A stretch of DNA of 10,498 nt from Bacteroidota bacterium (GTDB lineage Bacteria; Bacteroidota; Bacteroidia; NS11-12g; UBA955): the NCBI GenBank assembly GCA_009918425.1, contig RGEC01000065.1, positions 1-10,498 of the forward strand. Direction: 5' to 3'. Below are positions 1 through 6,524 of the stretch, in pieces; the first letter of the stretch is position 1; every line of letters starts with the position of its first letter. The notes beneath the pieces are model-generated. The model searched no databases, was not told where the DNA came from, and saw nothing but the letters and a program-made list of their open reading frames with translations. Both the position numbers and the translations under genes were made by a program.

Positions 1-26
1 TTGTCTAAATTTAGACAACCTTTTTT
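1..26 (+). terminator. Edge palindrome followed by T-run, possible terminator of an upstream gene
   Basis: Positions 1-18 form a perfect palindrome (TTGTCTAAA/TTTAGACAA), followed by CC and six Ts (21-26). As RNA it gives a 7-bp stem with an AATT loop. If the two bases left of the window are GG, the stem grows to 9 bp ending directly at the T-run, which would be an ordinary intrinsic terminator for a + strand gene outside the window. The other reading is an operator for a dimeric regulator of the lipoprotein gene that starts 82 bp downstream. The window edge prevents a decision; the terminator reading seems slightly better because of the T-run. Confidence 0.4.
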
Positions 27-74
27 GTTGGCAATATTTTATCAAGCTATTCTTTTTCAATTCAAATTATTCTA

Positions 75-82
75 TATTTTTG
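75..82 (+). promoter_or_regulatory. Candidate Bacteroidota -7 box for the lipoprotein gene
   Basis: TATTTTTG matches the Bacteroidota -7 consensus TAnnTTTG and ends 17 bp before the ATG at 100. No clear TTTG -33 box lies at the usual distance; only a T-rich stretch around 51-57 is present. In such AT-rich DNA the 8-mer match could be chance, so this is a weak call. Confidence 0.3.
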
Positions 83-99
83 AAATAAAAAAACCAACT

Positions 100-966
100 A
101 TGAAAACATCCCATTTCCTCCGATTAATGACCGTATCCGCTTTTTCCATGCTACTTTGGGCCTGCGATACAATGTTTTTCGATAATGCTCCTGCGCCATT
201 AGAAGACATTTCAAAAAGTGGAATTACAAATCAAATTGAGGGCGTTTATCAAATCAGTCTATCAGAAAAAGATTCATCTAATGAGATATTTACAAACAAT
301 GATTTTTTAATCAACGAAAACATCTACAAACAATTCTTCAAAACACCTGAAAGAACAATAGAAATTCCGGGTGAGCAGACTCCCTTGCACATAAAGTCTT
401 CCATTTCTAATGACTCAATTTTCATTGCTATTAAAATGAAAAAAGGCAACAAAAAAGAAGATAATACAGATACATCATTTAAAATTAAAATTCAGAAAAC
501 AGGTAAGTTAATTTGTATAAATTCAAAGAACAATATTCTTGCAGTCGACTCAATTTCAATTAAACAAGAAAAGGATGCCAAAATCTATTTTGCCAAAACC
601 AGAGACAACCTATATCTTATTAAAAAGGATAGTGCCCATTTTGAAATAAACAGGACCGTAATAAACGAGAATGGATTTGAAGTTTACCGATTCCAGAACA
701 ACGACAGCCTTAGAAAAACAAATGAATTACCTGTTAAGGACTCATCAGAAGTAGTTATTTACAGTGAAGAACTTCTTTCCAAACTAAAAGGAAGCCCTTT
801 TGAAATACTGCATTTGAAGGCAGCAAAAATCAAGAATTTTCCAACCGGTACAAATAATACTCAATCCTCAGGTAATACTATATTTTGGATAATTGGAATT
901 GCAATTGTCTTTGCCATTGTTCTTTTCATTAAACTAAATGGAAAAAGAAAAGATCAGTTGGTTTAA
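100..966 (+). CDS. Uncharacterised lipoprotein with C-terminal membrane helix
   Basis: This encodes 288 residues of unrecognised family. The ATG at 100 is chosen because it starts a clear lipoprotein signal peptide: MK-, a hydrophobic core, and a lipobox LWAC with Cys22 as the lipidated residue. The frame stays open upstream to the window edge, but those extra 33 codons are not signal-like. Residues 23-255 are polar and rich in Lys, Asn, Asp and Ser, with alternating hydrophobic strands (for example GVYQISL, AKIYFAK, NLYLIKK), suggesting a beta-rich periplasmic domain. Residues 261-277 form a single membrane helix followed by the basic tail KLNGKRK, which should place the C-terminus in the cytoplasm. 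A protein lipidated at one end and spanning at the other would sit in the inner membrane. The gene converges on the oxidase operon (42-bp gap) and is visibly more AT-rich than it, so a functional link to respiration is not implied. No function is assigned. Confidence 0.75.
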   Translation: MKTSHFLRLMTVSAFSMLLWACDTMFFDNAPAPLEDISKSGITNQIEGVYQISLSEKDSSNEIFTNNDFLINENIYKQFFKTPERTIEIPGEQTPLHIKSSISNDSIFIAIKMKKGNKKEDNTDTSFKIKIQKTGKLICINSKNNILAVDSISIKQEKDAKIYFAKTRDNLYLIKKDSAHFEINRTVINENGFEVYRFQNNDSLRKTNELPVKDSSEVVIYSEELLSKLKGSPFEILHLKAAKIKNFPTGTNNTQSSGNTIFWIIGIAIVFAIVLFIKLNGKRKDQLV

Positions 967-1008
967 TATGACTTAACCTTAAATATCAAGCCATTTGGGC
1001 CTTAGAAT

Positions 1009-1401
1009 TTATTGTTTGCCTGTATATTGTTCCTTGTACATCATAGGATACACCACATACAGCATCAGCATGCGGCTGTAGCGAAAGATGACAGGAAGAA
1101 AAACCACAATGGCAACCGGTATGCTGACAATGGCGTAGTCGAAAAGTCCAAGCATGTTCATAGCCACACTCATGGTAACAATAATCGCAACGATGATGGC
1201 GTAGCTCCAGTACATGGCTCCAAAGAAAAATCCGGGCTCAGGCTCATAGTTTAATTTGCAATTCTCGCAGGCATACTTTGTTTCGGCAAACTTGCTCACG
1301 TTGAGAATACTGTTGGGAAAAATCTTGTCCTTTCCGCAACGCGGACAACGACACAAAACAAAACTGATGAATCTGGGTCTTGGATGTTTGTGTTCAGACA
1401 T
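1009..1401 (-). CDS. DUF983 family zinc-ribbon membrane protein
   Basis: A 130-residue protein of the DUF983 type. The N-terminal half carries a CxxC pair at Cys19/Cys22 (RCPRCGKD) and another at Cys45/Cys48 (CENC), a likely zinc ribbon, preceded by an extra Cys17. The segment EPEPGFFFGAMYWSYA leads into two membrane helices (about 59-81 and 89-105) and a short basic tail. The start is placed at 1401 (MSEHKHPRPRF) rather than the in-frame upstream start at 1446, because the zinc ribbon then lies at the usual distance from the N-terminus. With this start it overlaps the CPMC gene by 8 bp, so the two are probably translationally coupled. DUF983 genes often sit in cox clusters of several phyla, which suggests an assembly role, but the activity is unknown. 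It is the last gene of the run; no strong terminator is seen in the 42 bp after it. Confidence 0.85.
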   Translation of the reverse strand: MSEHKHPRPRFISFVLCRCPRCGKDKIFPNSILNVSKFAETKYACENCKLNYEPEPGFFFGAMYWSYAIIVAIIVTMSVAMNMLGLFDYAIVSIPVAIVVFLPVIFRYSRMLMLYVVYPMMYKEQYTGKQ

Positions 1402-1633
1402 CCTTGCGGTTTTTGCGGTAATTGTACCAGGCAAAACCGGCTGCACCTACCAGCAGATACGGAGTAGCCAGCAGGAATAAAATTCCTTTGTTAATTCCAT
1501 TTCCGACAGTAGCCCCTTTTTTATTTGTCTGATTGCTCTTCAGGGCTGTTTTGCACATGGGACACTGAGCACCTGCCGGAGTAGCCAAAACCAACATCAT
1601 GGCTGCAAACAGAATACAAACTAATTTCCTCAT
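1394..1633 (-). CDS. Small exported CPMC membrane protein in the oxidase operon
   Basis: A 79-residue protein. Residues 1-22 are a signal peptide or N-terminal anchor ending in PAGA, directly followed by Gln23 and a CPMC motif (Cys24-Cys27). Then comes a short polar linker and one membrane helix (about 49-70, GILFLLATPYLL...), ending in a basic NYRKNRK tail that should face the cytoplasm. The CxxC would therefore sit in the periplasm close to the membrane. The start at 1633 is chosen because its ATG overlaps the stop of the DUF420 gene as ATGA, and because it begins the signal sequence; an ATG at 1642 is an in-frame alternative. I know of similar small proteins at this place in other Bacteroidota oxidase clusters but of no assigned function. 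Copper handling or thiol exchange with SCO/CuA is an inference from position and motif. Confidence 0.8.
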   Translation of the reverse strand: MRKLVCILFAAMMLVLATPAGAQCPMCKTALKSNQTNKKGATVGNGINKGILFLLATPYLLVGAAGFAWYNYRKNRKDV

Positions 1634-2190
1634 ATATTCCATGGATAACAAGGCGAAATTAATACATAAACCAATACACCGGTAACCGATACATACAACC
1701 AAAGCGGGAAAGTCCAGCGGGCAAGCCGCTTATGCTTGTCAAAATTACCTGTAGTACTGAAATAAATGGTATACAAAACCAGCGGGAGTATTATCGCTGC
1801 CAGCAATATATGGCTGAACAAAACCGTAAGATAAAGGGTTTTCATAAATCCATTACCGCAATAGGGGGTGTGCTCCATGCTGGTATGGTAGGCTACGTAA
1901 CTGATCAGAAACATGGAGGAAATGATAAATGCCAGCAACATAAATAACTGATGCAGACTTTTATTTTTTTGATAACGGATCATATAGAAACCCAGCAAAA
2001 GACAAACAGAAACGCATGAGTTCAGGACAGCGTTCAGAAAGGGCAAATGCTTTGCAAGGTGAAGGTTGGGTCTGTATTCATCGGGCAGGTATCTTAGCAG
2101 TACTACGACAGCCAGCACAGCCACGCTCACACCGGTAACAAGCCAAAAAAAGGCTTTATCACTTATCCAGTTCTTTTTGTCTGTATTCAT
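1630..2190 (-). CDS. DUF420 membrane protein, CtaM/YozB-like oxidase assembly factor
   Basis: A 186-residue protein with five predicted membrane helices, at about 14-35, 49-71, 82-103, 118-144 and 159-178. It matches the DUF420 family: the LPFLNAVLNS segment at helix 2, and His80, His102, His127 and His153 next to or inside helices, a pattern suited to metal or heme contact. Relatives are Bacillus YozB and Staphylococcus CtaM, the latter reported as needed for a functional aa3-type oxidase. A role in maturing this oxidase is likely, but the biochemical step is unknown. The ATG at 2190 overlaps the end of the SCO gene by 32 bp in another frame; no later Met allows helix 1 to be kept, so this start is favoured. 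The overlap implies translational coupling. Confidence 0.87.
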   Translation of the reverse strand: MNTDKKNWISDKAFFWLVTGVSVAVLAVVVLLRYLPDEYRPNLHLAKHLPFLNAVLNSCVSVCLLLGFYMIRYQKNKSLHQLFMLLAFIISSMFLISYVAYHTSMEHTPYCGNGFMKTLYLTVLFSHILLAAIILPLVLYTIYFSTTGNFDKHKRLARWTFPLWLYVSVTGVLVYVLISPCYPWNI

Positions 2191-2845
2191 ACAACAAATT
2201 GTTAATGTCTTCTTCTATCCTCTTTAACGCTTCAAAACGGTCTTTGTTTTTTTCGCCACGGGTTGGCAGTATGGCGCGAACGTGTTTTTCTTTATCAATC
2301 AGCACAATTTTATCATCATGAATAAAATCCTGTCCTTTCTGCTCGGTGGCCAGCAGCAAATCATGGATTACCCAATCATAAATTTCCTTTTTGGAGCCGG
2401 TACAGAACTGCCAGTTGAGGCGGTCGGCACGAAAACGGGCTGCATAATTCTTCAAAACCGCTACGCTGTCTGATTCAGGATCAATAGAAATGGACAGAAA
2501 ACGCACTTTGGTGTTGCGGTAAAATTTCTCCGCCACAGTTTGCACCTGTTTGTTCATCTCCGGACAAATTTCCGGGCAAGTAGCAAAAAAGATATTGGCC
2601 ACGACGATGCAGGTATCAAAATCGGCCATGGTGACCGTTTTACCGGTATGATCCTTCAGCTGTATGTCGCTGATGGTATGGTATTGTTTGGTTCCGTCGG
2701 GCAGGGTTTCGGTCTGGCCAAGATAATCAAGTGGCTTGTGCACCCATTTGGCTTTACCGAGGTAAAATATTCCCAGTATGGGTAAAATGATAATGGCCGC
2801 AACAGCGGCCACCCTCAAAATACCTTTTTTATCTTTTGAACCCAT
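2159..2845 (-). CDS. sco: SCO1/SenC/PrrC family copper chaperone
   Basis: A 228-residue thioredoxin-fold protein anchored by an N-terminal helix (about 9-29) with the domain in the periplasm. The copper-binding CxxxC motif is at Cys90-Cys94 (ATCPEICPEM), and the third ligand is His176 in FIHDDKIVLID. The SIDPESDS segment (about 120-127) and the LNWQFCTG segment are also typical. SCO proteins deliver copper to, or reduce the cysteines of, the CuA site in subunit II, so the likely client is CoxB in this operon. The ATG at 2845 shares one base with the TAA stop of the subunit IV gene (TAATG). All three copper ligands are present, so the protein should be functional. Confidence 0.95.
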   Translation of the reverse strand: MGSKDKKGILRVAAVAAIIILPILGIFYLGKAKWVHKPLDYLGQTETLPDGTKQYHTISDIQLKDHTGKTVTMADFDTCIVVANIFFATCPEICPEMNKQVQTVAEKFYRNTKVRFLSISIDPESDSVAVLKNYAARFRADRLNWQFCTGSKKEIYDWVIHDLLLATEQKGQDFIHDDKIVLIDKEKHVRAILPTRGEKNKDRFEALKRIEEDINNLLYEYRQKELDK

Positions 2846-3183
2846 TACTTGGCGTATGTTAAGGCATTGCCTTCATACAACAATCCCATCACCAGTCCGA
2901 TGATGAAAATGGTGGGCACCAGAATAATCAGTGCAAGGTTTATTTTCTCGTACTTCATGTGCATAAAAGCTCCCACAATGTAGTAAGCCTTAACAATACC
3001 GAAGAAAATAAAGATGAAATTTCTGAAACCGGTGTGGGGCATCACGAAGTAGATGATGAAATCCAGCACGGTAATTCCCAGCAAAATCCAGAAAGTGCGC
3101 CAAAGTTCCTTGGTGCCGTGACTTTCCGCCGGGGGAATGTAGTTGATGGCATCGTATTCGCCGGGTTTGGTATAGAATTCCAT
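2845..3183 (-). CDS. Cytochrome c oxidase subunit IV-like (COX4_pro/CyoD type)
   Basis: A 112-residue protein with three membrane helices at about 29-48, 55-74 and 82-103. The second ends in the conserved-looking segment GAFMHMKYE, characteristic of bacterial subunit IV/CyoD-like proteins, with Lys65 inside helix 2. The N-terminal 28 residues are soluble and should face the cytoplasm. Size and position directly after subunit III fit the family. In related oxidases this subunit stabilises the complex without taking part in catalysis. It starts 17 bp after the subunit III stop and ends by sharing one base with the SCO start codon. Confidence 0.88.
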   Translation of the reverse strand: MEFYTKPGEYDAINYIPPAESHGTKELWRTFWILLGITVLDFIIYFVMPHTGFRNFIFIFFGIVKAYYIVGAFMHMKYEKINLALIILVPTIFIIGLVMGLLYEGNALTYAK

Positions 3184-3200
3184 GGTTATTTAAATTTTAA

Positions 3201-3965
3201 TCAGATGAGGTAAAAGAAGGTAAATACAAACACCCATACAAGATCTACAAAGTGCCAGTACAGACCGGCCTTTTCAATCATTTCGTAATGACCACGGCGA
3301 TCAAACGCGCCTCTGGCAGCCATAATGGTTACCACCACATTGATGATTACACCGCTGAATACGTGGAAACCGTGGAAACCGGTTACAATGAAAAACAGCG
3401 CCGCAAACGGAACCGGACCTGCTGTTCGGTACTCAGGCTGCCATTCAAAATGGTCTCCAAAGCCCAAAGCGCCGAATACTTTTTGACCGGCTTCGGTAAT
3501 GCCAAACTGGTTGCCATATAGGGTAGCCCCTTCACCGATGAATACTGACCATTCCCAGGCCTGACAGCCAAGGAACATGGCACCACCGATGATGGTGTAT
3601 ATCATGTAGCGAACCACTTCTTTCTTGCTCTTGCGGTGGCCTGCTTCCACGGCGAGTACCATGGTTACCGAAGACATAATCAGAATGAAGGTCATCACAC
3701 TCACGAACAGCAGGGGCAAATGCAAGCCGTGCATGAAGGGGAAATGGTTGAAAATGGAAGCCGGATCAGGCCATTTGGTTACGATAGGTGTCTGCACGTT
3801 GCTGAAGCGCTGTGCACCATATTGCACCAGCAGGCTGGAGAAAGTAAATGCGTCTGAAAGCAGGAAAAGCCACATCATGAGCTTTCCGTAACTTACGTTG
3901 AAAGGAGACCTTCCGCCTGCCCACATGGGCTGTTGTTCAAAGGCCGCTTGTTGATGATTCGCCAT
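3201..3965 (-). CDS. coxC: Cytochrome c oxidase subunit III (long form)
   Basis: A 254-residue subunit III with five membrane helices, starting near residues 28, 80, 117, 185 and 234. Recognisable segments are LFLLSDAFTF in helix 1, GCQAWEW in helix 3, GFHGFHVFSG in helix 4 and the C-terminal YWHFVDLVWVFVF. Asp38 in the LSDAF segment appears to sit where many subunit III proteins have the membrane Glu of the SE motif (bovine Glu90 region); this is an alignment by eye. Subunit III is not catalytic but protects subunit I from inactivation and supports proton uptake into the D pathway. It lies 9 bp after a second, shorter subunit III gene, a pairing common in Bacteroidota. Confidence 0.94.
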   Translation of the reverse strand: MANHQQAAFEQQPMWAGGRSPFNVSYGKLMMWLFLLSDAFTFSSLLVQYGAQRFSNVQTPIVTKWPDPASIFNHFPFMHGLHLPLLFVSVMTFILIMSSVTMVLAVEAGHRKSKKEVVRYMIYTIIGGAMFLGCQAWEWSVFIGEGATLYGNQFGITEAGQKVFGALGFGDHFEWQPEYRTAGPVPFAALFFIVTGFHGFHVFSGVIINVVVTIMAARGAFDRRGHYEMIEKAGLYWHFVDLVWVFVFTFFYLI

Positions 3966-3974
3966 TGTTCAAAA

Positions 3975-4577
3975 TTACCCTGCGAAATAAAGGAATAAAT
4001 ACAAATAAATCCACAACAACCCAACAAAATGCCAATAAGTGTGGGTAACCTTCATCAGGGTGAGTTCTTTTTTGTGAACCTGAAACCTGAAAGCCTTTGT
4101 CAATGTGACAGTTAGCAAAATAATTCCACCCAGCACATGCAGCAAATGCACCAAAGAAATTGCATACACATAGCTGGCAGAAATATCCTCAGGATTGGCG
4201 TTCACCGGCATTAGCCCCATGGAAATCATATTTTTCCAGCCCAAATACTGCAAAACACAAAACAAAATTCCCAGAATCCAGGTGGCGGAGAGAAATGCCT
4301 TATTGGCCGAAAGCTCATCATTTTTAGCAGCTCGGTTCGCCAGATAAATGGTAATACTGCTGATGACGGCCACAATCGCCGAATACATAAACTGTATGGG
4401 AAGATCAAATTTGGTCCAGGTGTTTTTTGCTGCTGCATCGGGCATGTGCACAATGTAGGCACTTACAAACGCGGCAAACAGCATACAGCTGGCAATAATC
4501 ATCAGTACCAGGTTGAACCGCATTGGTTCAATCCGGTAATTTTCCTTGGGTCTTTTTGAAGCAACTTTGGTGTTCAT
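3975..4577 (-). CDS. Cytochrome c oxidase subunit III-like protein (short paralog)
   Basis: A 200-residue member of the subunit III/CyoC superfamily with five membrane helices starting near 21, 61, 94, 133 and 178. Helix 4 carries SLVHLLHVLGG, and the C-terminal THTYWHFVGLLWIYLYLF resembles the ending of the long form at 3201-3965. It has no insert between helices 3 and 4, which explains the shorter length. The acidic residue of helix 1 is missing: Cys31 (IASCMLF) stands at the apparent site of Asp38 in the long form, and the QAWEW segment is replaced by QYLGW. It is therefore a diverged paralog, not a recent duplicate. It starts 6 bp after ctaB and precedes the long form by 9 bp. Both copies probably belong to one complex, or the short one could serve assembly. 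Confidence 0.9.
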   Translation of the reverse strand: MNTKVASKRPKENYRIEPMRFNLVLMIIASCMLFAAFVSAYIVHMPDAAAKNTWTKFDLPIQFMYSAIVAVISSITIYLANRAAKNDELSANKAFLSATWILGILFCVLQYLGWKNMISMGLMPVNANPEDISASYVYAISLVHLLHVLGGIILLTVTLTKAFRFQVHKKELTLMKVTHTYWHFVGLLWIYLYLFLYFAG

Positions 4578-4583
4578 GATTGT

Positions 4584-5459
4584 TTAAAATAAAATATAAG
4601 AAAGGAATACCACAGGGGTATAGAGGAACGAAGTAAATAACAGTTTTCGCGCTACCGAAGTCTCTAAATTTTTGTGCAGTTTCACTGCATACAACAGAAA
4701 AAGAATTCCGGCCGGAAGCACTCCGGCAAGTACCCATGTATCGCACATTCCGTAGATAACCGGCATGGTGCTGGTAGCAATCAGAATAAGGGTATAAATC
4801 ACAATTTGAAAGGCGCTGTATTTGTCGCGACCACCTTTGCTGGGGAGCAACCAGTAGCCCGCTTTCTGATAATCGTCGTGCAGCAGCCAGGCAATGGCCC
4901 AGAAGTGTGGAAACTGCCAGAAAAACTGCACCAGAAAAAGGATTACACCCGCATCGTCAATTGTGCCTGTAAAGGCTGTATAGCCGATTAGGGGCGGCAA
5001 CGCTCCCGGGATGGCACCTACCATCACAGCGAGTGGAGTTACGCCCTTTAAGGGCGTGTAAACAAATACATACAGCAATAGCGACAACCCTCCCAGAATG
5101 GTGGTGAGCAGCGGGGTGGTAAACAGCAAAACAACCACGCCAACAATACCGCAGAGCAGGGAAAATATACGCGCCTGTGATTCACTGAGACGGCCTTCCA
5201 CAATAGGTCTGTTCTGGGTGCGGGACATTTTGCTGTCCTGCGTTTTTTCCAGCAACTGATTCAATCCATTGGAACCAAATACAATCAGCAACCCACCAAT
5301 AAAAACCCCTGCAAAAACCAACCCATTAAAGCCGGCTAAACTGCCATCAGCAGAATGAAATTTACATCCCAGCAGATAACCAAAAATCGAGGTTGCCACC
5401 ACGGTAGAGGTGAGACGAAATTTTACCAGATCATAATATGCTTTTAGCGTGCTTTTCAC
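4584..5459 (-). CDS. ctaB: Heme O synthase (protoheme IX farnesyltransferase)
   Basis: A 291-residue UbiA-superfamily membrane prenyltransferase (CtaB/COX10) that adds a farnesyl group to heme B to give heme O. The first substrate motif is at residues 67-85 (NQLLEK...DSKM.RT..RP), the YTPLKG segment is at 134-139, FFWQFPHFWAIAW is at 179-191, and the second aspartate motif HDDYQKAG is at 194-201. All are characteristic of heme O synthases. In the first motif Thr73 stands where an Asp is usual (ExDxD is here EKTQD); Asp75 remains. The start is GTG at 5459: the only upstream in-frame ATG is followed at once by stops, and the next internal Met is residue 78. It follows ctaA by 17 bp and feeds its product to that enzyme. 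Confidence 0.95.
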   Translation of the reverse strand: MKSTLKAYYDLVKFRLTSTVVATSIFGYLLGCKFHSADGSLAGFNGLVFAGVFIGGLLIVFGSNGLNQLLEKTQDSKMSRTQNRPIVEGRLSESQARIFSLLCGIVGVVVLLFTTPLLTTILGGLSLLLYVFVYTPLKGVTPLAVMVGAIPGALPPLIGYTAFTGTIDDAGVILFLVQFFWQFPHFWAIAWLLHDDYQKAGYWLLPSKGGRDKYSAFQIVIYTLILIATSTMPVIYGMCDTWVLAGVLPAGILFLLYAVKLHKNLETSVARKLLFTSFLYTPVVFLSYILF

Positions 5460-5476
5460 GGGGTTCTATTATAACA

Positions 5477-6517
5477 TTATTCAGCCTCAATGGGTTTGGC
5501 TATTCTCCAATAAAAAATCAAAATGGGCAAACTGGCACCCAGCACGATATGAAATACCTGGGTTACAGGCGGTAAAATATAATTGATATTGATGGCTCCC
5601 AACACAATCTGACAAAACGCCAGGCAGCCGACAATGCCAAAAGCACGTGCTTGAACAGGGATGCTTTTTTTACCCGATTTCCACAACCAGAAAGCATATA
5701 CCATAAAAATAACCGGCATATATCGGTGCAAGGCAAAAGATGTGCCCATAGCAGACCAGTTTAATATCCCGTCTTTGGCAAGTGCGCCCGACAAAGAGAG
5801 CGACTCTACATTTTCACGGGCCAGCGTCCCGAGAAATACGATAATCAAGGAGAACAGCAGCAGAATACTCCAATGTGTATTTTTCTTTTTCTCCCTTGGG
5901 GCAAATACAAATCCCGACTGACTATTCAGCGCAAGCATAAAAAGGTAAATACTGGAAAAAGACAGCATAAAATGCACAGAAACAATTCCGGGTAACAGGT
6001 TAGTAGCCACCACAATGCTGCCCAGCCAGGCATTCAGCAACAAGGCTATAAAACCCAGGGTAGCAAATACAAAAACCTTTCTTAAAGTGTTTAAAAAACG
6101 GAAAGAGAAAAACCAGAAAAGCAAGGCAAACAATCCCGCGAGCACACCAAAAAGGCGGTTTATATATTCTATCCATGCTTTAGTGGCATTAAAGGGTTCA
6201 GGCTGAAAGATGTCCTTATTGTTTCTAATTTCAGCAGCCTTCTTTTCCCAGCCAAGTTTCTCCAGCGTGTTTGCAAAGCGATTTACTTTTTGGATGCGTT
6301 TTTCCAGAAAAACCTGCATATAGTTGGGGGGCAACTGGCAATCGCAAGTTGGAGGTGCAAGCAAGCCAAAGCATTTTGGCCAGTCAGGGCAACCCATACC
6401 GCTGCCGGTTACCCTAACCAGTCCGCCCAGTAGAAACAATAAAAAAACAGACGAACAGGCGAGAATACCTGTTCGTCTGAAAAAAATATCGGAGAATATT
6501 CGTTGCAGTGCAGACAA
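5477..6517 (-). CDS. ctaA: Heme A synthase (COX15/CtaA)
   Basis: This enzyme oxidises the C8 methyl of heme O to the formyl of heme A. Counting from the TTG at 6517 it has 346 residues. Key features are GGLVRVTGSGMGCPDWPKCFG after helix 1 (Cys43/Cys49), WIEYINRLFG (about 115-124), a likely heme His182 (VSVHF), His264 (ALHRYMP) and His323 (QVFHIVLG). The position of the first-half heme His seems to be Asn120. A CDC pair (58-60) follows the PPT segment. No in-frame ATG exists before helix 1; TTG at 6517, 7 bp after the coxA stop and preceded by TAGG, is the best start, with TTG at 6538 and 6559 (inside coxA) as alternatives. A terminator-like hairpin lies within codons 13-23. It sits between coxA and ctaB, whose product it uses. 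Confidence 0.9.
   Translation of the reverse strand: MSALQRIFSDIFFRRTGILACSSVFLLFLLGGLVRVTGSGMGCPDWPKCFGLLAPPTCDCQLPPNYMQVFLEKRIQKVNRFANTLEKLGWEKKAAEIRNNKDIFQPEPFNATKAWIEYINRLFGVLAGLFALLFWFFSFRFLNTLRKVFVFATLGFIALLLNAWLGSIVVATNLLPGIVSVHFMLSFSSIYLFMLALNSQSGFVFAPREKKKNTHWSILLLFSLIIVFLGTLARENVESLSLSGALAKDGILNWSAMGTSFALHRYMPVIFMVYAFWLWKSGKKSIPVQARAFGIVGCLAFCQIVLGAININYILPPVTQVFHIVLGASLPILIFYWRIAKPIEAE
6441..6479 (-). terminator. Intrinsic terminator-like hairpin inside the start of ctaA
   Basis: Read on the - strand, CAGACGAACAGG (6479-6468), an 8-base loop, and CCTGTTCGTCTG (6459-6448) form a perfect 12-bp stem with 7 G/C pairs. Seven Ts follow directly (6447-6441). That is the full structure of a factor-independent terminator in the direction of the operon. 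Another T7 run precedes the stem (6486-6480). The element starts 46 bp after the coxA stop and lies within the ctaA reading frame, where it codes the beginning of helix 1 (RRTGILACSS...). It could end part of the transcripts after coxBA, or fold over the ctaA start region and lower translation. Whether it terminates in vivo cannot be read from sequence. Confidence 0.65.
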
Positions 6518-6524
6518 GGACCTA

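Noticed and set aside
985..1008. Possible terminator hairpin between the convergent lipoprotein and DUF983 genes (AAGCC ... GGCCTT)
   Set aside because: The stem is about 5 bp with a bulge and has no proper T-run on either strand; a terminator is expected here but this is not convincing.
1012..1254. + strand open frame of 80 codons opposite DUF983
   Set aside because: A shadow of the DUF983 gene; low-complexity His/Asn composition and no homology-like features.
3970..3977. TAATTTTG on the - strand, a -7-like match just before the long subunit III gene
   Set aside because: It is formed by the stop codon of the previous gene and lies 4 bp from the ATG, which leaves no room for a leader; a chance match.
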